NCBI RefSeq assembly: GCF_000284255.1
Contig: NC_017075.1
Coordinates: forward strand, 2,790,001-2,854,000
Origin: Rubrivivax gelatinosus IL144
GTDB lineage: Bacteria; Pseudomonadota; Gammaproteobacteria; Burkholderiales; Burkholderiaceae_C
Direction: 5' to 3'
Length of the DNA stretch: 64,000 nucleotides
The notes below the pieces were generated by a model, which was given only the letters and a program-made list of their open reading frames with translations, searched no databases and had not been told where the DNA came from. The position numbers were made by a program, and so were the translations under genes. Positions 28,301 through 35,085 of the stretch are shown in pieces. How positions within the stretch are numbered: position 1 is the first letter of the stretch; each line of letters begins with the position of its first letter.

Positions 28301-28619
28301 CCTTGACCAGGTCGCCGAGGTCGGCGGCGCCGGCCTGCAGCTCGGCCAGCACCTCGCCCAGCGTGCGCAATGCGGCCAGCGTCTCGCCGGTGACCAGCGT
28401 GGCCAGCGCCAGCGACTCGGCCGCCGCATGCGTGGCGGCAAAGCCCGCCGGGTCGACCGTGGCCTCGGTCTTGTCGAGCTGCAGGCCGAGCCGGGTGCGC
28501 AGCGCATCGCCCAGCGGCGTGGCCAGCGCCGGCAGCGGGACTTGGGACTGCAACTCGGCCACTGCGGCCTGAAACCATCTGAAGGCCCGCAGAAAGACCT
28601 TGTCCGCCGTTCCCGCCAT
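25302..28619 (-). CDS. DUF6603-like 1105-aa beta-rich protein, first gene of giant-protein operon
   Basis: First gene of the operon. Residues 1-190 are helical. Residues 230-830 are a long run of amphipathic beta-strands, with the distinctive GFGFTLTGLGGLIGVQHTID near 541-561, followed by SLDSFLFPQNP, VIFPFKAGGFVIGPMLELGW, LLIEPSQIVFVGQVIVQLPP and a repeated aromatic/Gly strand pattern up to FGIDFASVDIYGLLAGPGRW. I believe this is the domain catalogued as DUF6603; this is from memory. The C-terminal about 240 residues are charged and helical. There is no signal peptide or lipobox. The extended strand-repeat build recalls groove-forming or shell-like proteins, but that is speculation. The Shine-Dalgarno GGAGGA is seven bases from the ATG and lies in a hairpin. 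Confidence 0.8.
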   Translation of the reverse strand: MAGTADKVFLRAFRWFQAAVAELQSQVPLPALATPLGDALRTRLGLQLDKTEATVDPAGFAATHAAAESLALATLVTGETLAALRTLGEVLAELQAGAADLGDLVKVVRQIDRLLGASPGKPPSAYSLAKLLLIVSGDADEPDTRPPARRLVYLLKGENPDGNALSDAAVAEPQAIVALALMAVGTVIDRGFGSDDADAGMPAAALPAAAIPLPPAQLTREFELAKSADAARKLVLQLGWDGAAAPPKLHARLRSTLAAEQAAGDGFVVGLTASNEVALAFALPPLAPLPASLPRPEFSGAVELGLVFGRRNAAQPLRLGPADGTHFAIGELSGAIVLKNLEPRLEFDLKDSRLVLKVGDDPFLGAILGDQIEVALAFGLVADRAGGLRLKDGTGLRATIPLEAIPNSPVQIPFLTFELRKADGLNRVELELSGSFQVQIGPFQGSIDRLGTTLNLQNLLAGVAAADWGLKPPSGAGLAIDAGVLKGGGFLLFDPQRGEYGGILDIRLMQIGVKAIGLLGTKNPQGWSLLLIIAANLPPIQLGFGFTLTGLGGLIGVQHTIDRDVLSNGLAAGSLDSFLFPQNPVANAPQLFNQLRVIFPFKAGGFVIGPMLELGWGTLSLVTARLGLLIEPSQIVFVGQVIVQLPPLVDKSLAILRLQVDFAGGVVFDPLQIWFDGVLRDSRVLFISLHGQFAFRAVFGDRPSFLISAGGFHPRFTDLPPGLPSPFQRVGCEFSIGIVGMSFDGYFAVTSATVQGGAALRVWGDVGIASFEGGFEFNAIVYLVPKFRFETDIHVFAGVEVFGIDFASVDIYGLLAGPGRWHIIGRAEVHTPWPLPDFGFHVDEEWGEERETIVRRVRLVDALRPELENLANWSAQLAQDGDAFASFAKPQTPADAPASLIAHPNALLQFVQKRLPLAKRLDKLGSDAIDGAREIAVETLVFGGQPQAPDRTLADPFPAAQFLEMNQDDLLGKPSFDRFTSGFEVGQREYRFGAAVAEVFDYEEVNLSIDKSDGRLALPGLALEAHRQWALEVGATGRSPLRRKRALSPAEELKLGVRPPPLAALDAGLGTLAARPLGGMAASSYFHAEDAAAGALVVEQFETAF

Positions 28620-28626
28620 GCTGACT

Positions 28627-28642
28627 TCCTCCGCAGGGAGGA
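28627..28642 (-). promoter_or_regulatory. hairpin sequestering the ribosome-binding site of the giant-protein operon
   Basis: On the minus strand TCCTCC (28642-28637), loop CTGC, GGAGGA (28632-28627). The 3' arm is exactly the Shine-Dalgarno of the 1105-aa gene, whose ATG begins at 28619. A 6-bp perfect stem would hide the site, so translation of the first gene could be conditional. The stem is short and may be chance. Confidence 0.4.
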
Positions 28643-28677
28643 CGGACTGTAGGAAGGCGACCGGAGCGCGTCACCCC

Positions 28678-30120
28678 CTAGGGAGCGCGCGGCAGCGGTT
28701 CAGGGGGGCGGCGCTGCTCGTGCACCAGACGGCCCAGCGTGCGCAAGGCCGGTTCCACGCGCGCATCGGCCGGGTGGCCATAGTTCAGCCGCAGGCAGCG
28801 TGCGAAGCGCCGGTCGGCCGAGAACAGGTGGCCCGGCGCCAGGCCGATGTCGTGCGCCGCCGCCTGGCGCTGCAGCAGCAGCGCATCGACGCCGTCGGGC
28901 AGCTCGACCCAGAGGAAGTAGCCGCCCTCGGGCCGCGTGACGCGCGTGCCGGCCGGGAAGTGGCGCGCCAGCGCGGCCAGCATGCGCGCCTGGCTGTCGG
29001 CCAGCGCCTGGCGCAGCTGGCGCAGGTGGCGGTCGTAGCCGCCGTGCTGCAGGTAGGCGGCCAGCGCCTCCTGCGAGGGCATCGCGGTGGTCAGCGTCGT
29101 CATCAGCTTCAGCCGCTGCACCGCCTGGGCGTAGCGCCCCGCCGCCGTCCAGCCGACGCGGTAACCGGGCGCCAGGCACTTGGAGAACGAGCTGCAGTGC
29201 ATCACCAGCCCGTCGCGGTCGAAGGCCTTGGCCGGCGGCGGGCGGCGGGCGCCGAAGTGCAGCTCGCCGTAGACGTCGTCCTCGATCAGCGGCACGCCGT
29301 GGCGCGCCAGCAGCTCGACCAGCGCGCGTTTGTTCGCCTCTGGCATCAGGCTGCCCAGCGGGTTCTGGAAGCTGGGCATGAACCAGCAGGCCTTCACCGG
29401 GTGGCGCTGCAGCACCTCGGCCAGCGAGTCGACCTCGATGCCGTGGCGCGGGTGCGTCGCGACCTCGACGGCGCGCAGCTGCAGCCGCTCCAGCGCCTGC
29501 AGCGCGGCGTAGAAGGTCGGCGACTCGACGGCGACCAGGTCGCCGGGCCGCGTGACGGCCTGCAGGCACAGGTTCAGCGCCTCCATCGCGCCGTCGGTGA
29601 CGACCAGTTCGCGCGCGTCGACCGCGGTGCCGGCGACGACGTAGCGCAGGCCGATCTGCCGGCGCAGCGCCTCGCTGCCGGTGGTCAGCTCCTCGACGAT
29701 GCGGCCGGCGTCCAGGCGGCGCATCGCCGGCGTCAGCGTGCGCGCCAGCGCGTCCAGCGGGAACAGCGCCGGGCTCGGGAAGGCCGAGCCCAACGGCACG
29801 ACGTCGGGCCGGCGTGTCGAGCCGAGCACGTCGAAGACCAGTTCGCTGATCTCGACTTCGGTCGTGCGCGGGCTCGGCGAGGCCGTCGCCGGCTCGGCGG
29901 CACGCGCGGCCACCGGCTCGGCGACGTAGTAGCCCGAACGCGGCCGGGCCTGGATCAGCCCGCGCGCTTCCAGCCGGTAATAGGCCTCGAAGACCGTCGC
30001 CGGGCTGATGCGCCGGCTGGCGCTGGCCTGGCGCACCGAGGGCAGGCGCTCGCCGGGCCGCAGCGTGCCGCTGCGGATCAGTTCGGCGATCTCCTCGGCA
30101 TAACGTTCGTAGCGCTTCAC
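28678..30120 (-). CDS. MocR-type PLP-dependent regulator (GntR-HTH plus aminotransferase domain)
   Basis: 480-aa fusion. Residues 1-70 are a GntR winged helix (YAEEIAELIRSGTLRPGERL, PSVRQASASRRISPATVFEA, YYRLEARGLIQARPRSGYYV). The remainder is a fold-type I aminotransferase domain with TDGAMEALNLCLQ, ESPTFYAALQALERLQL, the Asp loop PLIEDDVYGELHF and the PLP-lysine segment HCSSFSKCLAPGYRVGW. The GTG at 30120 is used because residues before it show no family match. MocR proteins usually regulate genes of amino-acid, vitamin B6 or GABA metabolism. The gene is divergent from ccoG across 160 bases that hold a repeated operator, one copy covering its own start, which implies autoregulation. Confidence 0.85.
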   Translation of the reverse strand: MKRYERYAEEIAELIRSGTLRPGERLPSVRQASASRRISPATVFEAYYRLEARGLIQARPRSGYYVAEPVAARAAEPATASPSPRTTEVEISELVFDVLGSTRRPDVVPLGSAFPSPALFPLDALARTLTPAMRRLDAGRIVEELTTGSEALRRQIGLRYVVAGTAVDARELVVTDGAMEALNLCLQAVTRPGDLVAVESPTFYAALQALERLQLRAVEVATHPRHGIEVDSLAEVLQRHPVKACWFMPSFQNPLGSLMPEANKRALVELLARHGVPLIEDDVYGELHFGARRPPPAKAFDRDGLVMHCSSFSKCLAPGYRVGWTAAGRYAQAVQRLKLMTTLTTAMPSQEALAAYLQHGGYDRHLRQLRQALADSQARMLAALARHFPAGTRVTRPEGGYFLWVELPDGVDALLLQRQAAAHDIGLAPGHLFSADRRFARCLRLNYGHPADARVEPALRTLGRLVHEQRRPPEPLPRAP

Positions 30121-30241
30121 TGATCCGGTTCCAGGGTGACGGGCCCAATGTAGCGCCGTCGGCAGCGGCCCGGCGGCATGTCCCCGGCGTGGGCATCTGA
30201 TCCGGTTTTTTGGCGCTCTTCTGAGTCTTATCGGATCAGAT
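30120..30241. promoter_or_regulatory. three-copy operator for the MocR regulator
   Basis: CTGATCCGGTT occurs at 30120-30130 and again as a direct repeat at 30197-30207 (77 bases apart). An inverted copy, CGGATCAGAT at 30232-30241, forms a perfect 10-bp inverted repeat with ATCTGATCCG at 30195-30204. Multiple direct and inverted half-sites are typical for MocR regulators such as GabR and PdxR. The copies lie between the divergent regulator and ccoG, the first over the regulator's start codon. Confidence 0.7.
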
Positions 30242-30280
30242 GCGGCGCGGCACAGTGCGCTTGACTTCCCGCAAGACGCC

Positions 30281-31687
30281 ATGAGCCATCCCTCCCGCGT
30301 GATCCCTTTGAAGCCCGTGGCCGCCGGCGGCCACACGCCGCTGCTGACGCCGCGGCTGAAGATCCACCCGCGGTCGACGTACGGCCGCTACACGCGCTGG
30401 CGCTGGGCGCTGGTGTGGCTGACGCAGGCGGTGTTCTACGGCCTGCCCTGGCTGCAGTGGAACGGCCGGCCGGCGGTGCTGTTCAGCCTGGAGACGCAGC
30501 GCTTCTACCTCTTCGACCTGGTGCTGGTGCCGCAGGACATGGTGTTCCTCAGCGGACTGCTGGTGTTCAGCGCGCTGCTGCTGTTCTTCGTCACCGCGCT
30601 GGCCGGGCGGCTGTGGTGCGGCTTCGCCTGCCCGCAGACGGTCTACACCGAGATGTTCATCTGGCTGGAAGCGCGTTTCGAAGGCGAACGTGCGGCGCGC
30701 CAGCGCCTGGACGCGGCGCCCTGGAGTGCCGCCAAGCTCGCGCGCCGCGGCGGCAAGCATCTGGCCTGGACCACGCTGTCGTTGTGGACCGGCATCAGCT
30801 TCGTCGCCTGGTTCACGCCGATGCGCGAGCTGCTGCCGTCGCTGCTGGCCGCCAGCGCCGGCTGGTACGCCTTCTGGGCTCTGGTCTATGGCGGCTTCAC
30901 CTACCTGAACGCCGGGCTGCTGCGCGAGCAGGTCTGCCGCCACATGTGCCCTTACGCGCGTTTCCAGGGGTCGATGCTCGACCCCGACTCGCACATCGTC
31001 GGCTACGACCGCCAGCGCGGCGAACCGCGTGGCCACCGCGCCCGCGGCGAGAGCGCCGCCGCGCGCGGCCAGGGGGCCTGCGTCGACTGCACGCTGTGCG
31101 TGCAGGTCTGTCCGGCCGGCATCGACATCCGCGCCGGTCTGCAGAGCGAGTGCATCAGCTGCGGCGTCTGCGTCGACGCCTGCGACACGGTGATGGACAA
31201 GCTGGGCGACGCACGCGGGCTGATCCGTTTCGACAGCCAGCGCCGCTTCGACGGCCAGCCGGCGCCGACGCGGCGCTGGCGCGTGCCGGTCTACGGCGCG
31301 CTGCTGCTGGGCGTCGGAACCGCGCTGGCCGCCGGGCTGGTGACACGTTCGCCGGTGCGTGTGGACCTGATGCGCGACCGCGGCGTGATGGCCCGCGAGG
31401 CCGAGCCGGGCTGGGTGGAGAACGTCTACCGCGTGCGCCTGACCAACGCCAGCGAACACGCCTGGCGGTTGCAGGCGCGCGTGCAGGGCCTGGCCGGCGC
31501 CGAGGTGCTGGGCGCCGCCACCATCGAGCTGGCGCCGGCCGGCGAACACACGCTGCCGCTGAGCGTGCGCGCGCCGGCGGTGGCCGACGGCGAACGCGTG
31601 CGCGCGATCCGCCTGGTCTTCGAGCCGGCCGACGGCCGCGAGGGCCCGCGGGTCGTGGAGGCGAGCACCTTTCTGATGCCGCGCTGA
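30281..31687 (+). CDS. ccoG: cytochrome c oxidase accessory protein CcoG (RdxA/FixG)
   Basis: 468-aa polyferredoxin membrane protein: five or six hydrophobic helices (about residues 40-60, 85-108, 160-180, 190-205, 330-350), CGFACPQTVYTEMFIW, then a bacterial ferredoxin pair GACVDCTLCVQVCPAGIDIR and SECISCGVCVDACDTVMDKL holding two 4Fe-4S clusters. The periplasmic C-terminal Ig-like domain follows (VYRVRLTNASEHAWRLQARV). CcoG reduces copper during assembly of cbb3 oxidase. It normally sits beside ccoNOQP and ccoHIS; here it is alone, opposite a MocR regulator. Start at 30281. Confidence 0.9.
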   Translation: MSHPSRVIPLKPVAAGGHTPLLTPRLKIHPRSTYGRYTRWRWALVWLTQAVFYGLPWLQWNGRPAVLFSLETQRFYLFDLVLVPQDMVFLSGLLVFSALLLFFVTALAGRLWCGFACPQTVYTEMFIWLEARFEGERAARQRLDAAPWSAAKLARRGGKHLAWTTLSLWTGISFVAWFTPMRELLPSLLAASAGWYAFWALVYGGFTYLNAGLLREQVCRHMCPYARFQGSMLDPDSHIVGYDRQRGEPRGHRARGESAAARGQGACVDCTLCVQVCPAGIDIRAGLQSECISCGVCVDACDTVMDKLGDARGLIRFDSQRRFDGQPAPTRRWRVPVYGALLLGVGTALAAGLVTRSPVRVDLMRDRGVMAREAEPGWVENVYRVRLTNASEHAWRLQARVQGLAGAEVLGAATIELAPAGEHTLPLSVRAPAVADGERVRAIRLVFEPADGREGPRVVEASTFLMPR

Positions 31688-31698
31688 GCGGCGTGCGG

Positions 31699-33351
31699 CT
31701 ACAGCGCTGGCATCGCCCGCGCCACGATCGCCGCCGCGTCGACCCCACGCGGCAACGTGCCGTACTGGCGCGCGCCGCCGCCGTCCAGGCGCGAGGCGCA
31801 GAAGGCGTCGGCCACCGCCGCCGGGGCGTGGCGCACCAGCAGCGAGGCCTGCAGCGCCAGCGCCATGCGGTCGACGAGGCCGCGGGCGCGGAACTCCAGG
31901 TCGGAGAGATCCGCGAACTCGTCCTGCAGCGCCGAGACCCAGCGGTCGAGCCGGCGGTCGGCGCCGCGCGCCAGCGCCAGCTCGGCGAAGAAGGCGTGCA
32001 GCGCCGCCGGCGCCTTCTCCAGCGCGCGCAGCATGTCCAGGCACTGCACGTTGCCGCTGCCCTCCCAGATCGCGTTGACCGGCGCCTCGCGGTACAGGCG
32101 CGGGAACGGGCCGTCTTCCATGACGCCGCTGCCGCCGATGCACTCCATCGCCTCGGCGGCATGGGCCGCCGTGCGCTTGCAGACCCAGTACTTGCCGATC
32201 GCCGTGCCCAGGCGCACCAGCGCGTCTTCGTGGGCGTCGCCGCGGCGGTCCAGCGCACGCGCCAGGCGCATCGTCAGCGCCAGCGAGGCTTCGCTCTCCA
32301 GCGCCAGGTCGGCGAGCACGTTCTTCATCAGCGGCTGCTCGGCCAGGCGGCGGCCGAAGGCCGAGCGCAGCGCGGTGTGATGCAGCGCCAGCGCCGTGGC
32401 GGCACGCTGGCCGGCGCTGGAGCCGACCATGCAGTCGAAACGCGTGCAGGCGACCATCTCGATGATCGTGCGCACGCCGCGGCCTTCGTCGCCGACGCGC
32501 CAGGCGAGCGCGCCGCGCAGCTCGGTCTCGCTGCTGGCGTTGGCGAGGTTGCCCATCTTGCGTTTCAGCCGCACTAGCTGCAGCGGGTTCTTCGTGCCGT
32601 CGGGCCGCCAGCGCGGCAGCAGGAAGCAGGTCAGCCCGCCCGGTGCCTGGGCCAGCACGAGGAAGGCGTCGCACATCGGCGCCGAGACGAAGTACTTGTG
32701 GCCGACGAGTTCGTAGACGCCGCCGGCGCCGGCCGGCCGCGCCTGGGTGGTGTTCGCGCGCACGTCCGAGCCGCCCTGCTTCTCGGTCATCGCCATGCCG
32801 ATGGTGACACCGGCCTTCTGGGCGTCGGGCACGTTGCGCGGGTCGTAGACGCGGGCGGTGACGCGCGGCAGCCAGGCTTCGGCCAGCGCCGGCGTCGTGC
32901 GCAGCGTCGGCACCGAGGCGAAGGTCATCGTCACCGGGCAGCCGTGGCCGGCCTCGACCTGGCTCTGCAGGTAGAACCGGGCCGCGCGGGCGACGTTCGC
33001 ACCCGGGCGCGGCGCGGTGTGCGGCGACGCATGCAGCCCGTGCCCGATCGCCGTGCGCATCAGCTCGTGGTACGCGGGGTGGAAACGCACGAGATCGACG
33101 CGGCGGCCGAAACGGTCGTGGGTGTCGAGTTCGGGCGGGTGACGGTTGGCCTCGGCGCCCAGTTCGCGGTAGGCGGCCGAGCCGGTCAGGCGGCCGAAGG
33201 CGCCGAGTTCGTCGTCGGCCCAGGCCGCGCCTTCGCGCACGACGGCTTCGACCAGCGCCGCATCGCTGCGGTAGGCGTCGTGGTCGGGCAGCTCGGCCCC
33301 GACGTTGAAGACCTCGTGGGTCTCGGCCAGCGCGCTGGCGTTCGTGTTCAT
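31699..33351 (-). CDS. acyl-CoA dehydrogenase family protein, AidB-like
   Basis: 550-aa flavoprotein of the AidB subgroup, longer than ordinary acyl-CoA dehydrogenases. It has an AidB-type N-terminal segment (EVFNVGAELPDHDAY, DLVRFHPAYHELMRTA), FAD/substrate segment CPVTMTFASVPTLR, VTIGMAMTEKQGGSDVRANT, the middle beta domain (YELVGHKYFVSAPMCDAFLV), and C-terminal helices including ARTEHIC-like KRTAAHAAEAMECIGGSGVM and AIWEGSGNVQCLDMLRALEK. E. coli AidB binds FAD and DNA during alkylation stress. Its start overlaps the PaaX-like gene by four bases (ATGA), which is upstream, so the two are one operon. The physiological substrate is unknown. Confidence 0.85.
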   Translation of the reverse strand: MNTNASALAETHEVFNVGAELPDHDAYRSDAALVEAVVREGAAWADDELGAFGRLTGSAAYRELGAEANRHPPELDTHDRFGRRVDLVRFHPAYHELMRTAIGHGLHASPHTAPRPGANVARAARFYLQSQVEAGHGCPVTMTFASVPTLRTTPALAEAWLPRVTARVYDPRNVPDAQKAGVTIGMAMTEKQGGSDVRANTTQARPAGAGGVYELVGHKYFVSAPMCDAFLVLAQAPGGLTCFLLPRWRPDGTKNPLQLVRLKRKMGNLANASSETELRGALAWRVGDEGRGVRTIIEMVACTRFDCMVGSSAGQRAATALALHHTALRSAFGRRLAEQPLMKNVLADLALESEASLALTMRLARALDRRGDAHEDALVRLGTAIGKYWVCKRTAAHAAEAMECIGGSGVMEDGPFPRLYREAPVNAIWEGSGNVQCLDMLRALEKAPAALHAFFAELALARGADRRLDRWVSALQDEFADLSDLEFRARGLVDRMALALQASLLVRHAPAAVADAFCASRLDGGGARQYGTLPRGVDAAAIVARAMPAL

Positions 33352-34184
33352 CGGCGGATCTCCTCGGGTTCGGTGGCGCGGGCGGCGCGCGCCCGGGCGA
33401 GAAAGCCTTGCCAGACGGCCTGGCCGGCGGCGTCGAAACGTTCGACGGTGCGCACGTAGCGCGCACGGGCCTCGGCGTCGACCAGCGGCGCGGGCAGCAA
33501 CGGGTCGAAGACCAGGCGGCGGATGGCCTCGCCGCCCAGTTCGAAGGATTCACGCGCCGCCTGCTCGGGCGGCAGGCCGGGCGCGGCGTCCAGCCAGGCG
33601 GCGAGCAGCGCCGTGCCGTCGCGGTAGCCGGCGTCCAGTGCCCCGGTGTCCCAGAGCGAGCAGGCGCGCGCGCTGTCGGCGCCGGACAGCCCGCCGAGCA
33701 CGAACACGGTGCCGGCGGCGGCGCCGTCGGGCAGCAGCGCGGCCAGGCGCTCGCGCAGCGCCTCGACGCCGCCGGCCAGGTTGTCGGGCCGCAGATGCAG
33801 GCCGCGTTCGAACTCGGCCAGCCCGAGCAGGCCGAAAGCGCGCTCGCGCGCGCGCAGCGCCGGCCGGTCGCTGCGGCCGGCGGCGCCGACGTGCACCGCC
33901 AGCCAGTCGCCGCGCCAGTGCACGAGGCGTTCGGGCAGGCGTTTCCAGGCCAGCACCGCGTCGGCCAGCGGCCGCGCCGCCGGCCCCAGCGCGTAACGCC
34001 CACGCGCCGGCGACAGCAGCAGGCCGGCCGCGGCGGCCCGCGTCAACGCGACGCGCACGGCGTTCTCGGGCAGGCCGAACAGTGCCGCGGCGGCCAGCAG
34101 CTCGGGCACCGCCAGCGTCGGGTCGCCGCTGCGTTCGGCGCCGAGCAGCAGACTGAGGATCAGCGATCGGGGGTCGGTGGCCAT
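33348..34184 (-). CDS. PaaX-like transcriptional regulator
   Basis: 278 aa. N-terminal winged-helix segment (SLILSLLLGAERSGDPTLAV ... NAVRVALTRAAAAGLLLS) followed by a middle domain (WRGDWLAVHV) and a C-terminal helical domain, the architecture of PaaX repressors of phenylacetate degradation. The wing ARGRYALGP and the GLLGLAEFERGLHLRPDNLA block fit well. No phenylacetate genes are in the window; it is translationally coupled to the AidB-like gene and probably controls that operon. The start has a candidate operator 16 bases upstream. Confidence 0.75.
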   Translation of the reverse strand: MATDPRSLILSLLLGAERSGDPTLAVPELLAAAALFGLPENAVRVALTRAAAAGLLLSPARGRYALGPAARPLADAVLAWKRLPERLVHWRGDWLAVHVGAAGRSDRPALRARERAFGLLGLAEFERGLHLRPDNLAGGVEALRERLAALLPDGAAAGTVFVLGGLSGADSARACSLWDTGALDAGYRDGTALLAAWLDAAPGLPPEQAARESFELGGEAIRRLVFDPLLPAPLVDAEARARYVRTVERFDAAGQAVWQGFLARARAARATEPEEIRR

Positions 34185-34199
34185 GCCGGGACATTACTG

Positions 34200-34226
34200 A
34201 CGTCGACCTTTATTGCCTATCGACGT
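34200..34226. promoter_or_regulatory. inverted repeat, candidate PaaX-like operator
   Basis: ACGTCGA (34200-34206) and TCGACGT (34220-34226) form a 7-bp inverted repeat with a 13-base spacer, embedded in AT-richer DNA (TTTATTGCC) that stands out in this GC-rich window. It lies 16 bases upstream of the paaX-like start, so it is well placed for autoregulation. Confidence 0.5.
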
Positions 34227-34253
34227 AATCCCTGCCGACGATGCGCTAGAAGT

Positions 34254-34284
34254 TGCACGTTTGCATTCTTGTTTGTGCACGTTT
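34254..34284 (+). promoter_or_regulatory. 22-bp-spaced direct repeat, candidate DeoR operator
   Basis: TGCACGTTT occurs at 34254-34262 and again at 34276-34284, starts 22 bases apart (two helical turns), immediately upstream of the deoR-type gene (start 34296). The repeated half-site is suited to autoregulation by the DeoR protein. It lies between the divergent paaX-like and deoR-like genes. Confidence 0.5.
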
Positions 34285-34295
34285 ATCCTAGCCAC

Positions 34296-35066
34296 ATGGA
34301 AGCCCACGACGTCCCGCTCGCCCGCCGCGACCTCATCGCCGCCCGCCTGGCCGCCGGCCAAGGCGTTGCTGCCGCGGCCTTGGCCGCCGAGTTCTCCGTG
34401 TCCGAAGACGCCATCCGCCGCGACCTGCGCGCGCTGGCCGCCGAGGGCCGCTGCCGGCGTGTCTACGGTGGCGCCTTGCCGCCGGCCCCGGGCGGATTGC
34501 CGATGGCCGCGCGCAGCGGCGTCGACATCGTGCGCAAACGTGCACTCGCCCGGGCGGCGGCCGCCACCGTGCGCCGCGGCGAATTCCTGTTCCTCGACAA
34601 CGGCAGCACCAACCTCGTGCTCGCCGAACTGCTGCCCGAGGACCACGAGCTCACCGTGGCGACGAACTCGGTCGACATCGCCGCGGCACTGCTGCGCCGT
34701 CAGGACCTGCGCCTGCTGATGCTGGGCGGCATCGTCGACCCGACGGTCGGCGGCTGCGTCGACGCGACCGCGCTGCTGGCGCTGCAGCGCCTGGACGTGG
34801 ACCGCGCCTTCGTCGGCGCCTGCGCCATCTCGGCCGAGACCGGCGCCAGCGCGCACGACGCGGCCGACGCCGAGTTCAAGCGTGCGCTGCTGGCCGCCAG
34901 CCGCGAGCGCGTGGTGATGGTGACGAACGACAAGCTCGGCACGCGCGCCCCGCACCGTTTCGCGGCGCTGCAGGCGCTGGGCACGGTGATCGTCGAACAC
35001 GACGCCGACGCCGCCGCGCTGGCCGCCGCCGGCGCCACGCTGTGCCGCGCCGACGCGCCGGTCTGA
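34296..35066 (+). CDS. DeoR family transcriptional regulator
   Basis: 256 aa, standard family length. N-terminal HTH (ARRDLIAARLAAGQGVAAAA, LAAEFSVSEDAIRRDLRALA) with the conserved AEGRCRRVYGGALP linker. The C-terminal sugar-isomerase-like sensor domain has FLDNGSTNLVLAELLPEDHE, VATNSVDIAAALL, MLGGIVDPTVGGCVDATALL and DRAFVGACAISAETGASAHD. DeoR proteins sense phosphorylated sugars. Its likely partner is the VOC protein gene 19 bases downstream. The start is at 34296; the open frame extends further upstream but the domain begins at once. Confidence 0.85.
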   Translation: MEAHDVPLARRDLIAARLAAGQGVAAAALAAEFSVSEDAIRRDLRALAAEGRCRRVYGGALPPAPGGLPMAARSGVDIVRKRALARAAAATVRRGEFLFLDNGSTNLVLAELLPEDHELTVATNSVDIAAALLRRQDLRLLMLGGIVDPTVGGCVDATALLALQRLDVDRAFVGACAISAETGASAHDAADAEFKRALLAASRERVVMVTNDKLGTRAPHRFAALQALGTVIVEHDADAAALAAAGATLCRADAPV

Positions 35067-35085
35067 GCCCTGCAGGAGAACCCCG

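Noticed and set aside
13836..28619. Interpretation as an extracellular contractile injection system, type VI secretion system or prophage tail cluster.
   Set aside because: I looked for sheath, tube, baseplate, spike, AAA+ ATPase, portal and terminase patterns and found none; the proteins do not resemble tail fibres.
13836..28619. Recent horizontal acquisition of the giant-protein operon.
   Set aside because: GC and codon use look the same as in flanking genes, and no integrase, tRNA junction or direct repeat flanks it. Transfer in the distant past cannot be excluded.
21453..28652. Open reading frame of 2399 codons on the plus strand, opposite the giant-protein genes.
   Set aside because: It is antisense to three well-supported genes, is extremely rich in Arg, Gln, Ala, His and Asp, has no domain, and results from high GC lowering stop-codon frequency. 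Similar long antisense frames occur opposite most genes in the window.
14688..28683. CCTAGGGA near both ends of the giant-protein operon (about 14689 and 28676).
   Set aside because: An 8-base match with CTAG is notable for its rarity, but similar CTAG-containing strings occur elsewhere (6111, 38601, 61733), and there is no target duplication or transposon-type end.
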